A stretch of DNA of 29,095 nucleotides, from contig JBAQMG010000123.1 of assembly GCA_049302575.1 (NCBI GenBank), forward strand, positions 1 through 29,095, read 5' to 3'. The translations under genes and the position numbers were made by a program. The notes under the pieces are model-generated. The model made no database searches. It was not told the origin of the DNA and worked only from the letters and a program-made list of their open reading frames with translations. Below are positions 21,926-29,095 of this stretch, in pieces. This DNA is from JBAQMG01 sp049302575. Its GTDB lineage: Bacteria > Bacillota > Desulfitobacteriia > Desulfitobacteriales > Desulfitobacteriaceae. Within the stretch, counting starts at the first letter, position 1, and every line of letters begins with the position of its first letter.

Positions 21926-23469
21926 TGTTAGGATTGCAAGCCGATTCCGGTTCACTACTTTTACTCTTCACACTATTAGCACCGGTTATAGCCACCTTAA
22001 TTATTATCTTCCTACCCAAAGAAGAGGGTAAGACGGTTAAAATCGTCGCTGCCTTAGGCACGTTTACGGCACTGGCGTTTTCTCTATATGCCTTCTTCAC
22101 ATATGACACCGCCCTTGGTGGTATGCAGTTTAATTTTACACTGCCTTGGACTAAGGATCTTGGGGTGACGCTGGCCTTTGGGGTCGACGGAATTAGTTTA
22201 CCAATGCTGTTGTTAACGAATCTAATCGGTTTTACGGCGGTGTTTTCCTCTTGGAATTTGGAGAAACGTGTGAAAGAATTCTTTGTGCTGCTGTTGATTT
22301 TAATCACAGGAGTTATGGGAACCTTTATTGCACGTGACTTGTTCATCTTCTTCCTTTTCTACGAAATTGTGGTTATCCCGATTTACATCATGGTTATTAT
22401 TTGGGGTAGTACCAAACGGGTGAGTAAGGAATACGCCGGGATGAAGTTGACGATTTATCTGCTGATTGGTTCGGCTTTCCTACTTGTAGCCTTGATTGCT
22501 ATTTATCTACAAGCTGGGGCCAATACGTTTATGTTTGATCAGTTGGCTGCTCGCCAAGGGCTTCAGGAACTTGGAGATCCAACCTTTCAAAAAGTTGTGT
22601 TTGGTTTATTGCTTTTTGGCTTTGGTTCTTTAATATCGATGTTCCCTTTTCATTCTTGGTCTCCAGATGGATACGCTGGTGCACCAACCGCAGTAAGTAT
22701 GATTCATGCTGGGGTTTTAAAGAAAATCGGGGGTTACGGTTTAATCCGTCTGGGGATCATGGTGCTGCCTATGGGAGTTAAATTTTGGGCACCCTTGATT
22801 GCAGTACTGGCTATTGTCAACGTTTTGTATGCTGCTTTTATTGCCCTCGCTCAGAAGGATCTAAAGTATGTTATCGGCTACTCTTCTGTCAGTCATATGG
22901 GTTATGTTCTGATCGCCATCGCTGCTTTGAATCCTACCAGTCTTGATGGAGCAGTGGCAATGATGTTTGCTCATGGAGTTATGGCAGCTCTGTTTTTCTC
23001 CATGATTGGTTTTGTCTACGAGAAAACTCATACTCGTAATATTGCTGAACTTGGCGGGATAGCCCACCAAATGCCTCGGTTAGCAACAGGTTTTTTGATT
23101 GCGGGTATGGCTTCCTTAGGTTTACCAGGTACTGTGAATTTCATTGCAGAGTTTTCCATTTTCATGGGAACTGTTAAAGTTTTCCCTGTTCTGGCCATTT
23201 TGGGTATTGCTGGTATCATATTTACCGCAGTCTATACCTTGCGTGTTTTGGCCAATGTGCTTTTTGGACCACGTCGTCCCGAGTGGAATTATCTAAAGGA
23301 TTTGCGGGGACCTGAATTGGTACCGTTAATCTTACTTGTTTTCGTTTTGTTTGCTACCGGGATGTTCCCCAACACTATCTTTCATTTAATTGATTCAGGA
23401 GTTGCTTCTTCCGGACTAGCTAAGGTACTTGAAACAATCCAAGCTACCAAGATTGGAGGGTTGTTCTAA
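21925..23469 (+). CDS. nuoM: Complex I subunit M (NuoM), antiporter-like
   Basis: A 514-residue proton-pumping subunit with about 14 helices. FFLFYEIVVIPIYIMVIIWG carries the conserved glutamate. MFPFHSWSPDGYAGAPTAVSMIHAGVLKKIGGYG and IGYSSVSHMGYVLIAI are family signatures. ATG 21925 shares a base with the nuoL stop, and the ribosome site AGGAGGTG lies at the end of nuoL. Stop overlaps the nuoN start by one base. Confidence 0.96.
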   Translation: MLGLQADSGSLLLLFTLLAPVIATLIIIFLPKEEGKTVKIVAALGTFTALAFSLYAFFTYDTALGGMQFNFTLPWTKDLGVTLAFGVDGISLPMLLLTNLIGFTAVFSSWNLEKRVKEFFVLLLILITGVMGTFIARDLFIFFLFYEIVVIPIYIMVIIWGSTKRVSKEYAGMKLTIYLLIGSAFLLVALIAIYLQAGANTFMFDQLAARQGLQELGDPTFQKVVFGLLLFGFGSLISMFPFHSWSPDGYAGAPTAVSMIHAGVLKKIGGYGLIRLGIMVLPMGVKFWAPLIAVLAIVNVLYAAFIALAQKDLKYVIGYSSVSHMGYVLIAIAALNPTSLDGAVAMMFAHGVMAALFFSMIGFVYEKTHTRNIAELGGIAHQMPRLATGFLIAGMASLGLPGTVNFIAEFSIFMGTVKVFPVLAILGIAGIIFTAVYTLRVLANVLFGPRRPEWNYLKDLRGPELVPLILLVFVLFATGMFPNTIFHLIDSGVASSGLAKVLETIQATKIGGLF

Positions 23470-24914
23470 TGGTTAATTTCAATTTTGGAGCAGTGCTGAC
23501 GCCGGAAATTGCTGTGGCTGCTTTAACGCTCATCTTATTGGCCATTGGGCTCCTTATTCCCCCTGGGGCAAGGAAAGGAATGCTACCACTCACCGTTTTT
23601 GCTACGCTAGGCATTCTAGTATACACAGTGATCGACTTTTTCTATGGAACTAAAAGCTCATTTCTAAATGGAATGTATTTTCATGATCAATATGCTGTTT
23701 ATTTTAAAATCTTATTTCTCTCAGCAGCCATACTCGTAGTCTTGTCGTCAGGCGATTATATCCAAAAGCTTCCTGGCAGCCGCGGAGAGTTCTACGCTTT
23801 AATCATGAGCGCGACTTTGGGCATGATGATCATGGCAGGTGCTGGGGAGTTAATTACGATTTACCTTGGCCTGGAATTAATGACAATTTCGTTCTATGTT
23901 CTGGTCGCCTACAATTTAAACGATGGGCGTTCCTCAGAAGCAGGTATTAAATACCTGGTTTTGGGCGCTGCTTCTTCAGCTGTACTGTTATATGGTATCA
24001 GCCTTTTGTATGGTTTGACTGGATCCACTCAATTAGCGGAGATCGCTGGAAGTTTTGGTACCTCACTTACTCCGACCTCTATCTTAGCTACGGTGTTCAT
24101 ACTGGCTGGGTTTGGCTTCAAGATTTCCTTAGTTCCTTTCCATATGTGGGCCCCGGATATTTATGAAGGTGCTCCGACTCCTGTAACCGCTTTTCTGGCG
24201 GTGGCCTCCAAGGCGGCTGCTTTCGCAGCGTTGATCAGAGTTTACTTGCTGACGATCTATAACCAGGCATTTGCGCCAACTGGGCAAACCATTCTGTTGG
24301 TTTTAGCTGCACTGACGATGATCATTGGTAACTTAATTGCTATCCCACAAACAAATATTAAACGTTTATTAGCTTATTCGAGTATTGCTCAGGCTGGTTA
24401 TATCATGGTGGGGATGATTGCTGCTACTGAGCCAGGAGTTAAAGCAGTGCTCTTCTATGCAATGATCTATGTATTTGCCAATATGGGGGCGTTTGCTGTA
24501 GTCACTCTAATTGGTCAAGCGCAAGGTAGTGATGAGATAAAGGATTATGCGGGTTTAGCTCACAGATCACCTTTAGCTGCAGCTGTAATGACAGCTTCAT
24601 TTCTTTCCTTAGCGGGAATTCCGCCGCTTGCCGGCTTTGTCGGGAAATTGTATCTGTTTTCAGCGGTGATGAGTCAGGGGTATACGGCAATAGCTTACAT
24701 CGGATTTGTAATGAGTATGGTGTCTGTATACTATTACTTATCCGTTGTCAAGGTCATGTATTTAGCTGAAGGGGAAGGTCTTCCAGACGTTCCTGTTCAT
24801 GGAGGCGCTAAGTTCACGATGGTCTTTACCTTGTTAATCACCCTAGCCATTGGTCTTTATCCGACACCATTGGCGGAAATGACCATCAAAGCAGCCTCTA
24901 GCTTAGTGCGGTAA
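23469..24914 (+). CDS. nuoN: Complex I subunit N (NuoN), antiporter-like
   Basis: A 481-residue antiporter-like subunit and the last gene of the operon. IYLGLELMTISFYVLVAY carries the conserved glutamate; VPFHMWAPDIYEGAPTPVTAFLAVASKAAAFAA and LAYSSIAQAGYIMVG follow. GIPPLAGFVGKLYLF is present near residue 385. ATG 23469 overlaps the nuoM stop, with TTGGAGGG just before it. No nuoE, F or G gene is linked. Confidence 0.96.
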   Translation: MVNFNFGAVLTPEIAVAALTLILLAIGLLIPPGARKGMLPLTVFATLGILVYTVIDFFYGTKSSFLNGMYFHDQYAVYFKILFLSAAILVVLSSGDYIQKLPGSRGEFYALIMSATLGMMIMAGAGELITIYLGLELMTISFYVLVAYNLNDGRSSEAGIKYLVLGAASSAVLLYGISLLYGLTGSTQLAEIAGSFGTSLTPTSILATVFILAGFGFKISLVPFHMWAPDIYEGAPTPVTAFLAVASKAAAFAALIRVYLLTIYNQAFAPTGQTILLVLAALTMIIGNLIAIPQTNIKRLLAYSSIAQAGYIMVGMIAATEPGVKAVLFYAMIYVFANMGAFAVVTLIGQAQGSDEIKDYAGLAHRSPLAAAVMTASFLSLAGIPPLAGFVGKLYLFSAVMSQGYTAIAYIGFVMSMVSVYYYLSVVKVMYLAEGEGLPDVPVHGGAKFTMVFTLLITLAIGLYPTPLAEMTIKAASSLVR

Positions 24915-24938
24915 ATTCTTAGAATAATAGAGTACCTT

Positions 24939-24970
24939 AAGCGTCCGTTGTATTTACAACGGACGCTTTT
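24939..24970 (+). terminator. Intrinsic terminator of the nuo operon
   Basis: A perfect 14-bp inverted repeat, AAGCGTCCGTTGTA (24939-24952) with TACAACGGACGCTT (24955-24968), passes into a T-run. It starts 24 bp after the nuoN stop. Confidence 0.9.
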
Positions 24971-25229
24971 CTGATATTCTCAAAGCGTATTATTTTTGAC
25001 ATATCAGAAAGTATAAGTTTGTGGGTGCATAAGTGCAACTAAGGCAACCGCCTTCGCAAAGGCTTGGCGCCAGCCAAGTTTTCTTTAACGCTTGGGGATA
25101 AATGATCTAAGCGAGTGCGCACGCTTTATTCAATGGTTCTATATATTAGTTCGTTAATAGCAGGATTTAGAAAATGAATCGCGAAAACTGTTGGAATAAT
25201 GAAGTGCTAACAAGAGTGAGGAAAGAAAA
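24971..25229. other. Intergenic stretch with dispersed repeat copy 3
   Basis: No gene is seen. 25000-25040 matches the repeat at 5993-6033 (37 of 41 bases). The repeat-like DNA seems to continue to about 25082 with short self-complementary runs: AAGGC/GCCTT, and CTTGGC-GCCA-GCCAAG at 25067-25082. The rest is A+T rich, with no clear promoter for yraN; a GAGGAAAGAAAA ribosome site ends it. Confidence 0.5.
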
Positions 25230-25619
25230 ATGGGTCAGACTAATGAGAGTATTCCTAAGGTTAGATCACACAAACAACGAATCGGTCAGGCAGGGGAAGA
25301 TTACGCAGCAAAATTTCTTTCGGAAGCAGGACTAATTATTATCAAGAGAAACTATCGCTGTCCCAAGGGAGAGATAGATATTATTGCGCAAGATCAGCAA
25401 GACCTAGTCTTCGTCGAGGTGCGTACAAGAAGTTCAGCTGTTAATGGTTGGGGTGAAGAAAGTATCAGTCGAACAAAGCGTCAGCATTTAATAGCTGTGG
25501 CTAGTTATTATGTAATGGAACAACATTTTAAAGAATGGCCGAAGTTACGCTTCGATCTTGTGGCACTACGATGGCAAGCAGAAAAACCACTTTGCAATTG
25601 GCTTAAAGCCATTTTTTAG
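25230..25619 (+). CDS. yraN: YraN family (UPF0102) nuclease-like protein
   Basis: A 129-residue protein of the UPF0102/YraN family, with a Holliday-junction-resolvase-like PD-(D/E)xK fold. GQAGEDYAAKFL opens the domain, and KGEIDIIAQDQQDLVFVEVRTRSS carries the E-I-D / F-V-E-V-R-T active-site pattern. WGEESISRTKRQHL follows. The biochemical role is not settled. It normally sits between rnhB and comM; here the whole nuo operon separates it from rnhB and a two-component system from comM. ATG 25230 has a GAGGAAAG ribosome site. Confidence 0.94.
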   Translation: MGQTNESIPKVRSHKQRIGQAGEDYAAKFLSEAGLIIIKRNYRCPKGEIDIIAQDQQDLVFVEVRTRSSAVNGWGEESISRTKRQHLIAVASYYVMEQHFKEWPKLRFDLVALRWQAEKPLCNWLKAIF

Positions 25620-25621
25620 AT

Positions 25622-25816
25622 AATTCGTAATTCGTAACATTAATTCATAATTCGATCACAAATTGTTCACAAAAATAAGTAAAACTATAACCAAATGCTA
25701 AACCAGAAGCTGGAGAATCAGAAGCCAGAGGTCAAAAACGGATATACAAGTATCGAGGTGTTCAGGCTCAAAGTTCCAAGGCTCAGGTTTCTGGCCTCCG
25801 ACCTCTGGTCTTTGTA
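25622..25816. repeat. Heptamer arrays D and E (period 7 bp)
   Basis: D (25624-25657): TTCGTAA, TTCGTAA, CATTAAT, then TTCATAA and TTCGATC after a 1-bp shift. E (25761-25816) is eight phase-locked units: TTCAGGC, TCAAAGT, TCCAAGG, CTCAGGT, TTCTGGC, CTCCGAC, CTCTGGT, CTTTGTA. Part of E's left neighbour (CAGAAGC, CAGAGGT at 25704-25732) is the inverse of E's right end (CCAGAGGTC/GACCTCTGG). The arrays fill the gap between yraN and the response regulator. Confidence 0.7.
25663..25691 (+). promoter_or_regulatory. Possible promoter of the two-component genes
   Basis: TTGTTC (25663-25668) and TATAAC (25686-25691) are 17 bp apart, about 160 bp before the response regulator. It is the only reasonable sigma-A-like match between the two blocks of repeats. 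Confidence 0.4.
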
Positions 25817-25853
25817 AGGGCCTCTGAATTCCGTAAAAAGGGGGATAAACGAG

Positions 25854-26540
25854 TTGGATCCGATTTTGGTTGTTGATGATGAGGCTAAGAATCGTAGTCT
25901 TGTGTGTTTATATCTAAAAAGAGAAGGTTATGACGTCGTAGAAGCAGAAAATGGTCGAGTTGCGCTAGAAAAGTTTCATGCATCTAATTATGCTTTAGTT
26001 GTCTTGGATCTAATGATGCCAGAAATCGATGGTTGGCGGGTATGCCGTGAAATTAGGGAAACCTCTGCTATACCTATTATTTTGCTCACCGCTCGGAGTG
26101 AAGAATTTGATCGTGTTTTGGGATTTGAATTGGGGGCAGATGACTACCTGATAAAACCTTTTAGTACAAGGGAATTAGTAGCAAGGGTTAAAGCCTTATT
26201 GCGTCGTTCTACGGGAAAATTTAGTACGTCTTCAACTGAACTAAGTTATGGTTTATTGAAAATAGATAAGGAAAAACATCTCGTTGTGGTCAATAATGAG
26301 AATGTTAGCTTGACACCTCGAGAATTTGAACTTTTAGATTTTTTGGCGAGAAATCCAAGGAGAGTCTTTTCGAGAGAACAATTAATGGAAACGGTTTGGG
26401 GTTATGATTTTTATGGTGATGCCCGTACAGTTGATACTCATATCAAAAAAATACGCGAAAAACTCGTTGATCCGCAGGTTAAGGCGATGATTGCCACAGT
26501 TTGGGGTGTAGGATACAAATTTGAACCAGAAACTGGTTAA
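25854..26540 (+). CDS. OmpR/PhoB-family response regulator
   Basis: A 228-residue regulator. The receiver domain covers about 1-118, with acidic pocket VVDDE (6-10), phospho-acceptor Asp52 in VVLDLMMPEIDG, the conserved Thr in LLTA and the Lys in IKPFS. The winged-helix DNA-binding domain covers about 128-226, with LTPREFELLDFLARNPRRVFSR and RTVDTHIKKIREKL. The TTG start at 25854 follows AAAGGGGGAT. It is the likely partner of the kinase at 26690, from which it is separated by a 150-bp heptamer array. The signal and target genes are unknown. Confidence 0.93.
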   Translation: MDPILVVDDEAKNRSLVCLYLKREGYDVVEAENGRVALEKFHASNYALVVLDLMMPEIDGWRVCREIRETSAIPIILLTARSEEFDRVLGFELGADDYLIKPFSTRELVARVKALLRRSTGKFSTSSTELSYGLLKIDKEKHLVVVNNENVSLTPREFELLDFLARNPRRVFSREQLMETVWGYDFYGDARTVDTHIKKIREKLVDPQVKAMIATVWGVGYKFEPETG

Positions 26541-26573
26541 TAATAATTCACAATGCATCGGAGATCAAGCAGC

Positions 26574-26671
26574 GGATCTCGAGTATCGAGTCTCGACATT
26601 AAACATTAAACATTAATAATAGATCATAGATCATAGAACTCGGATCTCGGATCTCGGATCTCTGACATCGT
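26574..26671. repeat. Heptamer array F, 14 units in perfect 7-bp register
   Basis: Fourteen consecutive heptamers without a slip: GGATCTC, GAGTATC, GAGTCTC, GACATTA, AACATTA, AACATTA, ATAATAG, ATCATAG, ATCATAG, AACTCGG, ATCTCGG, ATCTCGG, ATCTCTG, ACATCGT. The unit sequence drifts along the array while the period stays fixed. It lies between the response regulator and the kinase and ends 18 bp before the kinase start. Confidence 0.85.
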
Positions 26672-26689
26672 TTAAAGGTGGTTTTAAAA

Positions 26690-28516
26690 GTGATAGGCAA
26701 ACAACGCTGGACTATCTCCATTAAGCTATGGATGGCTATGACTTTACTAATCCTTATTGTTCTTGGGGGATTAGTCTTAGTAATTACCTGGCTTTTTGGA
26801 GACTTTTATACACAACTAAAGCTGGATGCCTTACGTAGTGAAGCCGTTCAGATTTCAGTTCAATTAACAGCAGAGACTGATTGGAATGAGAGGTTGGCTT
26901 TACTACGAACGTTTAATTTAACATCGGGGACACAGTTGGTTTTACTAGATCCACATGGTGGTGTAATGGCTATGACCACAACTTTCGAACAGAGAGCGCT
27001 GATGGGGCCTATCGATGGAGTTATGGGTATGAATAGCGGCGTAAGTTGGGTTCGTACGCAAAGATTGAGAGATTTTTTGAATAGTAGAAATTTGACAGAG
27101 GTTCTTAGTGGGAAGAATCTTTCTTTCAAGACTACCCCGGTTAAAGGCAGCGGATCGGTCGGAACGACTGGATCAGAGATGTTAATTGCAGCGGCACCTT
27201 TGGGGTTAAACCCTGTACAAGGTGTCGTACTTCTGGGGAGTTCACCAATGCCTATTGAGGAGAGTATTAACACGTTTCGACGATTAGTATTATATGCTGC
27301 TTTTCTCGCGGTATTTTTGGCTACTATTTTCAGTCTAATCTTTGCTCGACAGGTGACAAGACCATTAGCTTTAATGCAGCGAGCCGCGGGTAGAATGGCT
27401 GAGGGAGATTTTCAGCCTATTGAGGGAGTAAACAGTCAGGATGAATTAGGAGAATTAGTGCGAACGCTAAATACGATGGGTGAAAATCTATCAAACCATA
27501 TGAATTGGCTTGCTCAGGAAAAGAATCAATTACAGGCTGTAGTAGAGGGAATTAGTGACCCAGTTGTTATGTTAAGTACGGAAGGGAAGCTGCTTTTTGC
27601 TAATGAACCAGCTAAGGCGCTTTGGGAAGGTAATGATTCAGAGCAGGAAACGCGTCAAACAGATATACTTGGCTTTTTAGTTGATATGATTAATGAATTA
27701 AAAGGCGCTAAAGAAACTCACATCTTAAATTTAGGCACACAGATTTTAGACGTTGGCATAGCGCCCTTAACTGATTTTGAAACAATTCCCGGACATGTGG
27801 TAGTCTTGCGTGATGTTACGTCCTCTTTACGTGCTGAGAAGGAACGACGTGATTTCCTGGCTAGTGTAACGCATGAATTACGGACACCGCTTCATCTTAT
27901 TCAAGGTTATTTAGAGGCCATTGAAGACGGTGTGATACCCCAAGAAGAGCAGTCTGAAAAACTTGATTTAGTGCTTGAAGAGGCAAAGCGTTTGGCGCGT
28001 TTAGTCAATGATTTACAAGATATGAATGGTTTAGCACATAAGCACTATCTGCAACTTCAAAAACTTGATTTAGAGGAGTTCTTTCAGGATTTGGAGCAGC
28101 GTTTTTCTGCTAAGGCCAAGCTGTTGGGAATTAACCTCAAATTTGCCCCAGTCGACGGAGAAAAAATACTCGTCGATCGTGATCGTTTCTTACAGGTTTT
28201 CATAAACTTATTAGATAATGCGTGTAGACACACGCCGCATGGGCAATCAGTTCAGGTTTGGTTGGAACATGGTGACGGACAAATACGTCTAGCTGTGAAA
28301 GATGAAGGGGAAGGAATATCCGAAGCTACAATTTCTCATATTTTTGAACCTTTTTATCGTGTGGATAAAGCACGCTCACGTAAGGACGGAGGATTAGGAC
28401 TGGGGTTAGCTATAGTAAGACAAATTGTTGAATCACATGGAGGAAGAGTTTATGTGGAAAGTACGATTGGACAAGGTAGTACATTTTGGGTTGAGTTACC
28501 TATAAATCTTAATTAA
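26690..28516 (+). CDS. Sensor histidine kinase (TM-sensor-TM-HAMP-PAS-HisKA-HATPase)
   Basis: A membrane kinase of 608 residues. Transmembrane helix 1 is at about 13-36, an extracytoplasmic sensor of about 155 residues follows, and helix 2 is near 195-218. Then come a HAMP linker (RPLALMQRAAGRMAEGDF), a PAS-like domain (QAVVEGISDPVVML...), HisKA with the phospho-His in FLASVTHELRTPLHL, and an ATPase domain with LLDNACRHTP, KDEGEGI and GGLGLGLAIVRQIVESHGG. The layout is that of WalK/PhoR/ResE-type kinases. GTG 26690 has AAAGGTGG 8 nt upstream; GTG 26678 lies within or before that site. A strong terminator follows. Confidence 0.94.
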   Translation: MIGKQRWTISIKLWMAMTLLILIVLGGLVLVITWLFGDFYTQLKLDALRSEAVQISVQLTAETDWNERLALLRTFNLTSGTQLVLLDPHGGVMAMTTTFEQRALMGPIDGVMGMNSGVSWVRTQRLRDFLNSRNLTEVLSGKNLSFKTTPVKGSGSVGTTGSEMLIAAAPLGLNPVQGVVLLGSSPMPIEESINTFRRLVLYAAFLAVFLATIFSLIFARQVTRPLALMQRAAGRMAEGDFQPIEGVNSQDELGELVRTLNTMGENLSNHMNWLAQEKNQLQAVVEGISDPVVMLSTEGKLLFANEPAKALWEGNDSEQETRQTDILGFLVDMINELKGAKETHILNLGTQILDVGIAPLTDFETIPGHVVVLRDVTSSLRAEKERRDFLASVTHELRTPLHLIQGYLEAIEDGVIPQEEQSEKLDLVLEEAKRLARLVNDLQDMNGLAHKHYLQLQKLDLEEFFQDLEQRFSAKAKLLGINLKFAPVDGEKILVDRDRFLQVFINLLDNACRHTPHGQSVQVWLEHGDGQIRLAVKDEGEGISEATISHIFEPFYRVDKARSRKDGGLGLGLAIVRQIVESHGGRVYVESTIGQGSTFWVELPINLN

Positions 28517-28517
28517 T

Positions 28518-28567
28518 ATGAAAAGAGGAGCGGCCTAAAATTGTTTTTTGGTCGCTCCTCTTTTCAT
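28518..28567 (+). terminator. Intrinsic terminator of the kinase gene
   Basis: ATGAAAAGAGGAGCG (28518-28532) pairs perfectly with CGCTCCTCTTTTCAT (28553-28567), and three more pairs extend the stem inward. The stem carries A- and T-runs on its arms, so it could work in both directions. Confidence 0.85.
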
Positions 28568-28652
28568 AAAACAAAATACCTAATAGATTATTTTATTGTA
28601 ATGGGAGGAATTTCAATAAAATAGGCGAAATAATGGAAAGGGAGGAGATACT

Positions 28653-28775
28653 ATGTTCGCAGCGGTTTATGGAATGTCGGTTATTGGTCTTCAGGCACAT
28701 CTAATAAGGGTTGAGGTCGATGTTGCTAATGGGTTACCAAGTTTTGAGATTGTTGGGACGTTTGCCTTATGCTAA
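28653..28775 (+). pseudogene. comM: ComM (Mg-chelatase-like AAA+ helicase), interrupted by an integrated element
   Basis: After GGGAGGAG and ATG 28653 the frame encodes MFAAVYGMSVIGLQAHLIRV and continues to SFEIVG, the highly conserved start of ComM/YifB proteins (about 500 residues). After Gly35 the expected L-P-D sequence is replaced by T-F-A-L-C and a stop at 28773-28775. The break at about 28756-28760 therefore marks one end of an inserted element. The rest of comM presumably lies beyond the element, outside the window. ComM works in branch migration during natural transformation. Confidence 0.9.
28756..28775. other. Probable attachment-site junction (attL or attR) in comM
   Basis: Similarity to comM ends within GTTGGGACG (28752-28760). 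The integrase gene on the other strand ends at 28767, some 10 bp further on. An att junction directly next to the 3' end of a large serine integrase fits how such elements are arranged. The exact crossover dinucleotide cannot be set without the other junction. Confidence 0.6.
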
Positions 28776-29095
28776 ATTGTTGGGTAAAGATACAGCGATA
28801 TAGCACTTATTTTGCTTATCCACCTCGATCCTGGGCAAAAACGATCTAATAATTGTTTTCTTGCTTTTTACTGGTTGACTATCCCAATTGTCCAAAAAAC
28901 TCTTTAGCTTTGCTTTTAATTCTTCGGGGGGATCTAATTTTATATCTGACTTAGAGAGATCATTCCTTATCTTATTTACTCTAACATTTATGATTGCGAT
29001 TTCATTCGTGGTTTTTTCAATATGTTTTGTATAGAGCAATGCAGATAAATCGCCTTTCTCATAGTCGTCTTCGATTTTCCCTAACAAATCTTTCT
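28767..29095 (-). CDS. Large serine recombinase, C-terminal part (runs off window)
   Basis: The minus strand is open from the window edge to TAA at 28769-28767, at least 108 codons. The sequence is helix- and charge-rich (LLGKIEDDYEKGDLSALLY..., then EIAIINVRVNKIRND) and ends SFLPRIEVDKQNKCYIAVSL-PNNLA. This is the coiled-coil and C-terminal pattern of large serine recombinases (recombinase/zinc-ribbon family), which integrate phages and conjugative elements at single att sites. The catalytic N-terminal domain lies outside the window. Its position in interrupted comM supports the role of integrase. Confidence 0.8.
   Translation of the reverse strand, partial: KDLLGKIEDDYEKGDLSALLYTKHIEKTTNEIAIINVRVNKIRNDLSKSDIKLDPPEELKAKLKSFLDNWDSQPVKSKKTIIRSFLPRIEVDKQNKCYIAVSLPNNLA

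Noticed and set aside
24996..25020. TTGACA ... TATAAG as a promoter in dispersed repeat copy 3
   Set aside because: The spacing is only about 10 bp, far too short for a sigma-A promoter.
26574..26671. CRISPR array
   Set aside because: Units are 7 bp with no spacers of constant length, and no cas genes are present in the window.

Overview
The window looks like a chromosomal segment of a spore-forming, anaerobic Clostridia species. The gene content and order fit the Peptococcaceae/Desulfitobacteriaceae (Desulfosporosinus- or Desulfitobacterium-like). The pointers are strong AGGAGG-type ribosome binding sites, frequent TTG/GTG starts, moderate A+T content, the Firmicutes order ftsY / ylxM-ffh-rpsP-khpA-rimM-trmD / rplS-lepB-rbgA-rnhB / yraN / comM, and an eleven-gene complex I operon without nuoEFG. 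The genus is an inference, not a measurement.

Layout. 1-1227 is a decayed zone: the 5' end of a probable transposase gene, a 59-codon gene of unknown function, strong hairpins and a fragment of an RND efflux pump. 1228-5947 is one operon: ftsY (SRP receptor) overlapping mtnP, then mtnA, a class II aldolase and an MTA/SAH-type deaminase. The last four make a complete predicted route from 5'-methylthioadenosine or 5'-deoxyadenosine through the inosine form and sugar phosphates to DHAP plus a small aldehyde. 5993-6462 holds a dispersed repeat, a beheaded YefM antitoxin and an intact YoeB toxin. 6480-11122 is the SRP/ribosome-maturation block (ylxM, ffh, rpsP, khpA, rimM, trmD, SPOUT methyltransferase), interrupted by repeats. 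11136-11434 is a fold-back, MITE-like element, followed by a Uma2-type nuclease. 12230-15047 carries rplS with a structured leader, lepB, rbgA and rnhB.

15094-24970 is a single transcription unit for a 'headless' 11-subunit complex I (nuoABCDHIJKLMN) with its own promoter and terminator. It sits between rnhB and yraN, which are close neighbours in many Firmicutes. yraN is followed by an OmpR-type response regulator and a PAS-containing sensor kinase. At the right edge comM is cut after codon 35, and the C-terminal end of a large serine recombinase reads towards the cut on the minus strand, so an integrated element starts there and runs out of the window.

The most unusual structure not explained by genes is a family of intergenic arrays with a strict 7-bp period and changing unit sequence. 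They lie between ylxM and ffh, khpA and rimM, yraN and the response regulator, and the regulator and its kinase. The best is 14 phase-locked heptamers at 26574-26671. The other main points are the self-contained deoxyadenosine/MTA salvage operon with an Asn-type purine-binding motif in its phosphorylase, and the toxin gene left with a truncated antitoxin at a dispersed-repeat junction.
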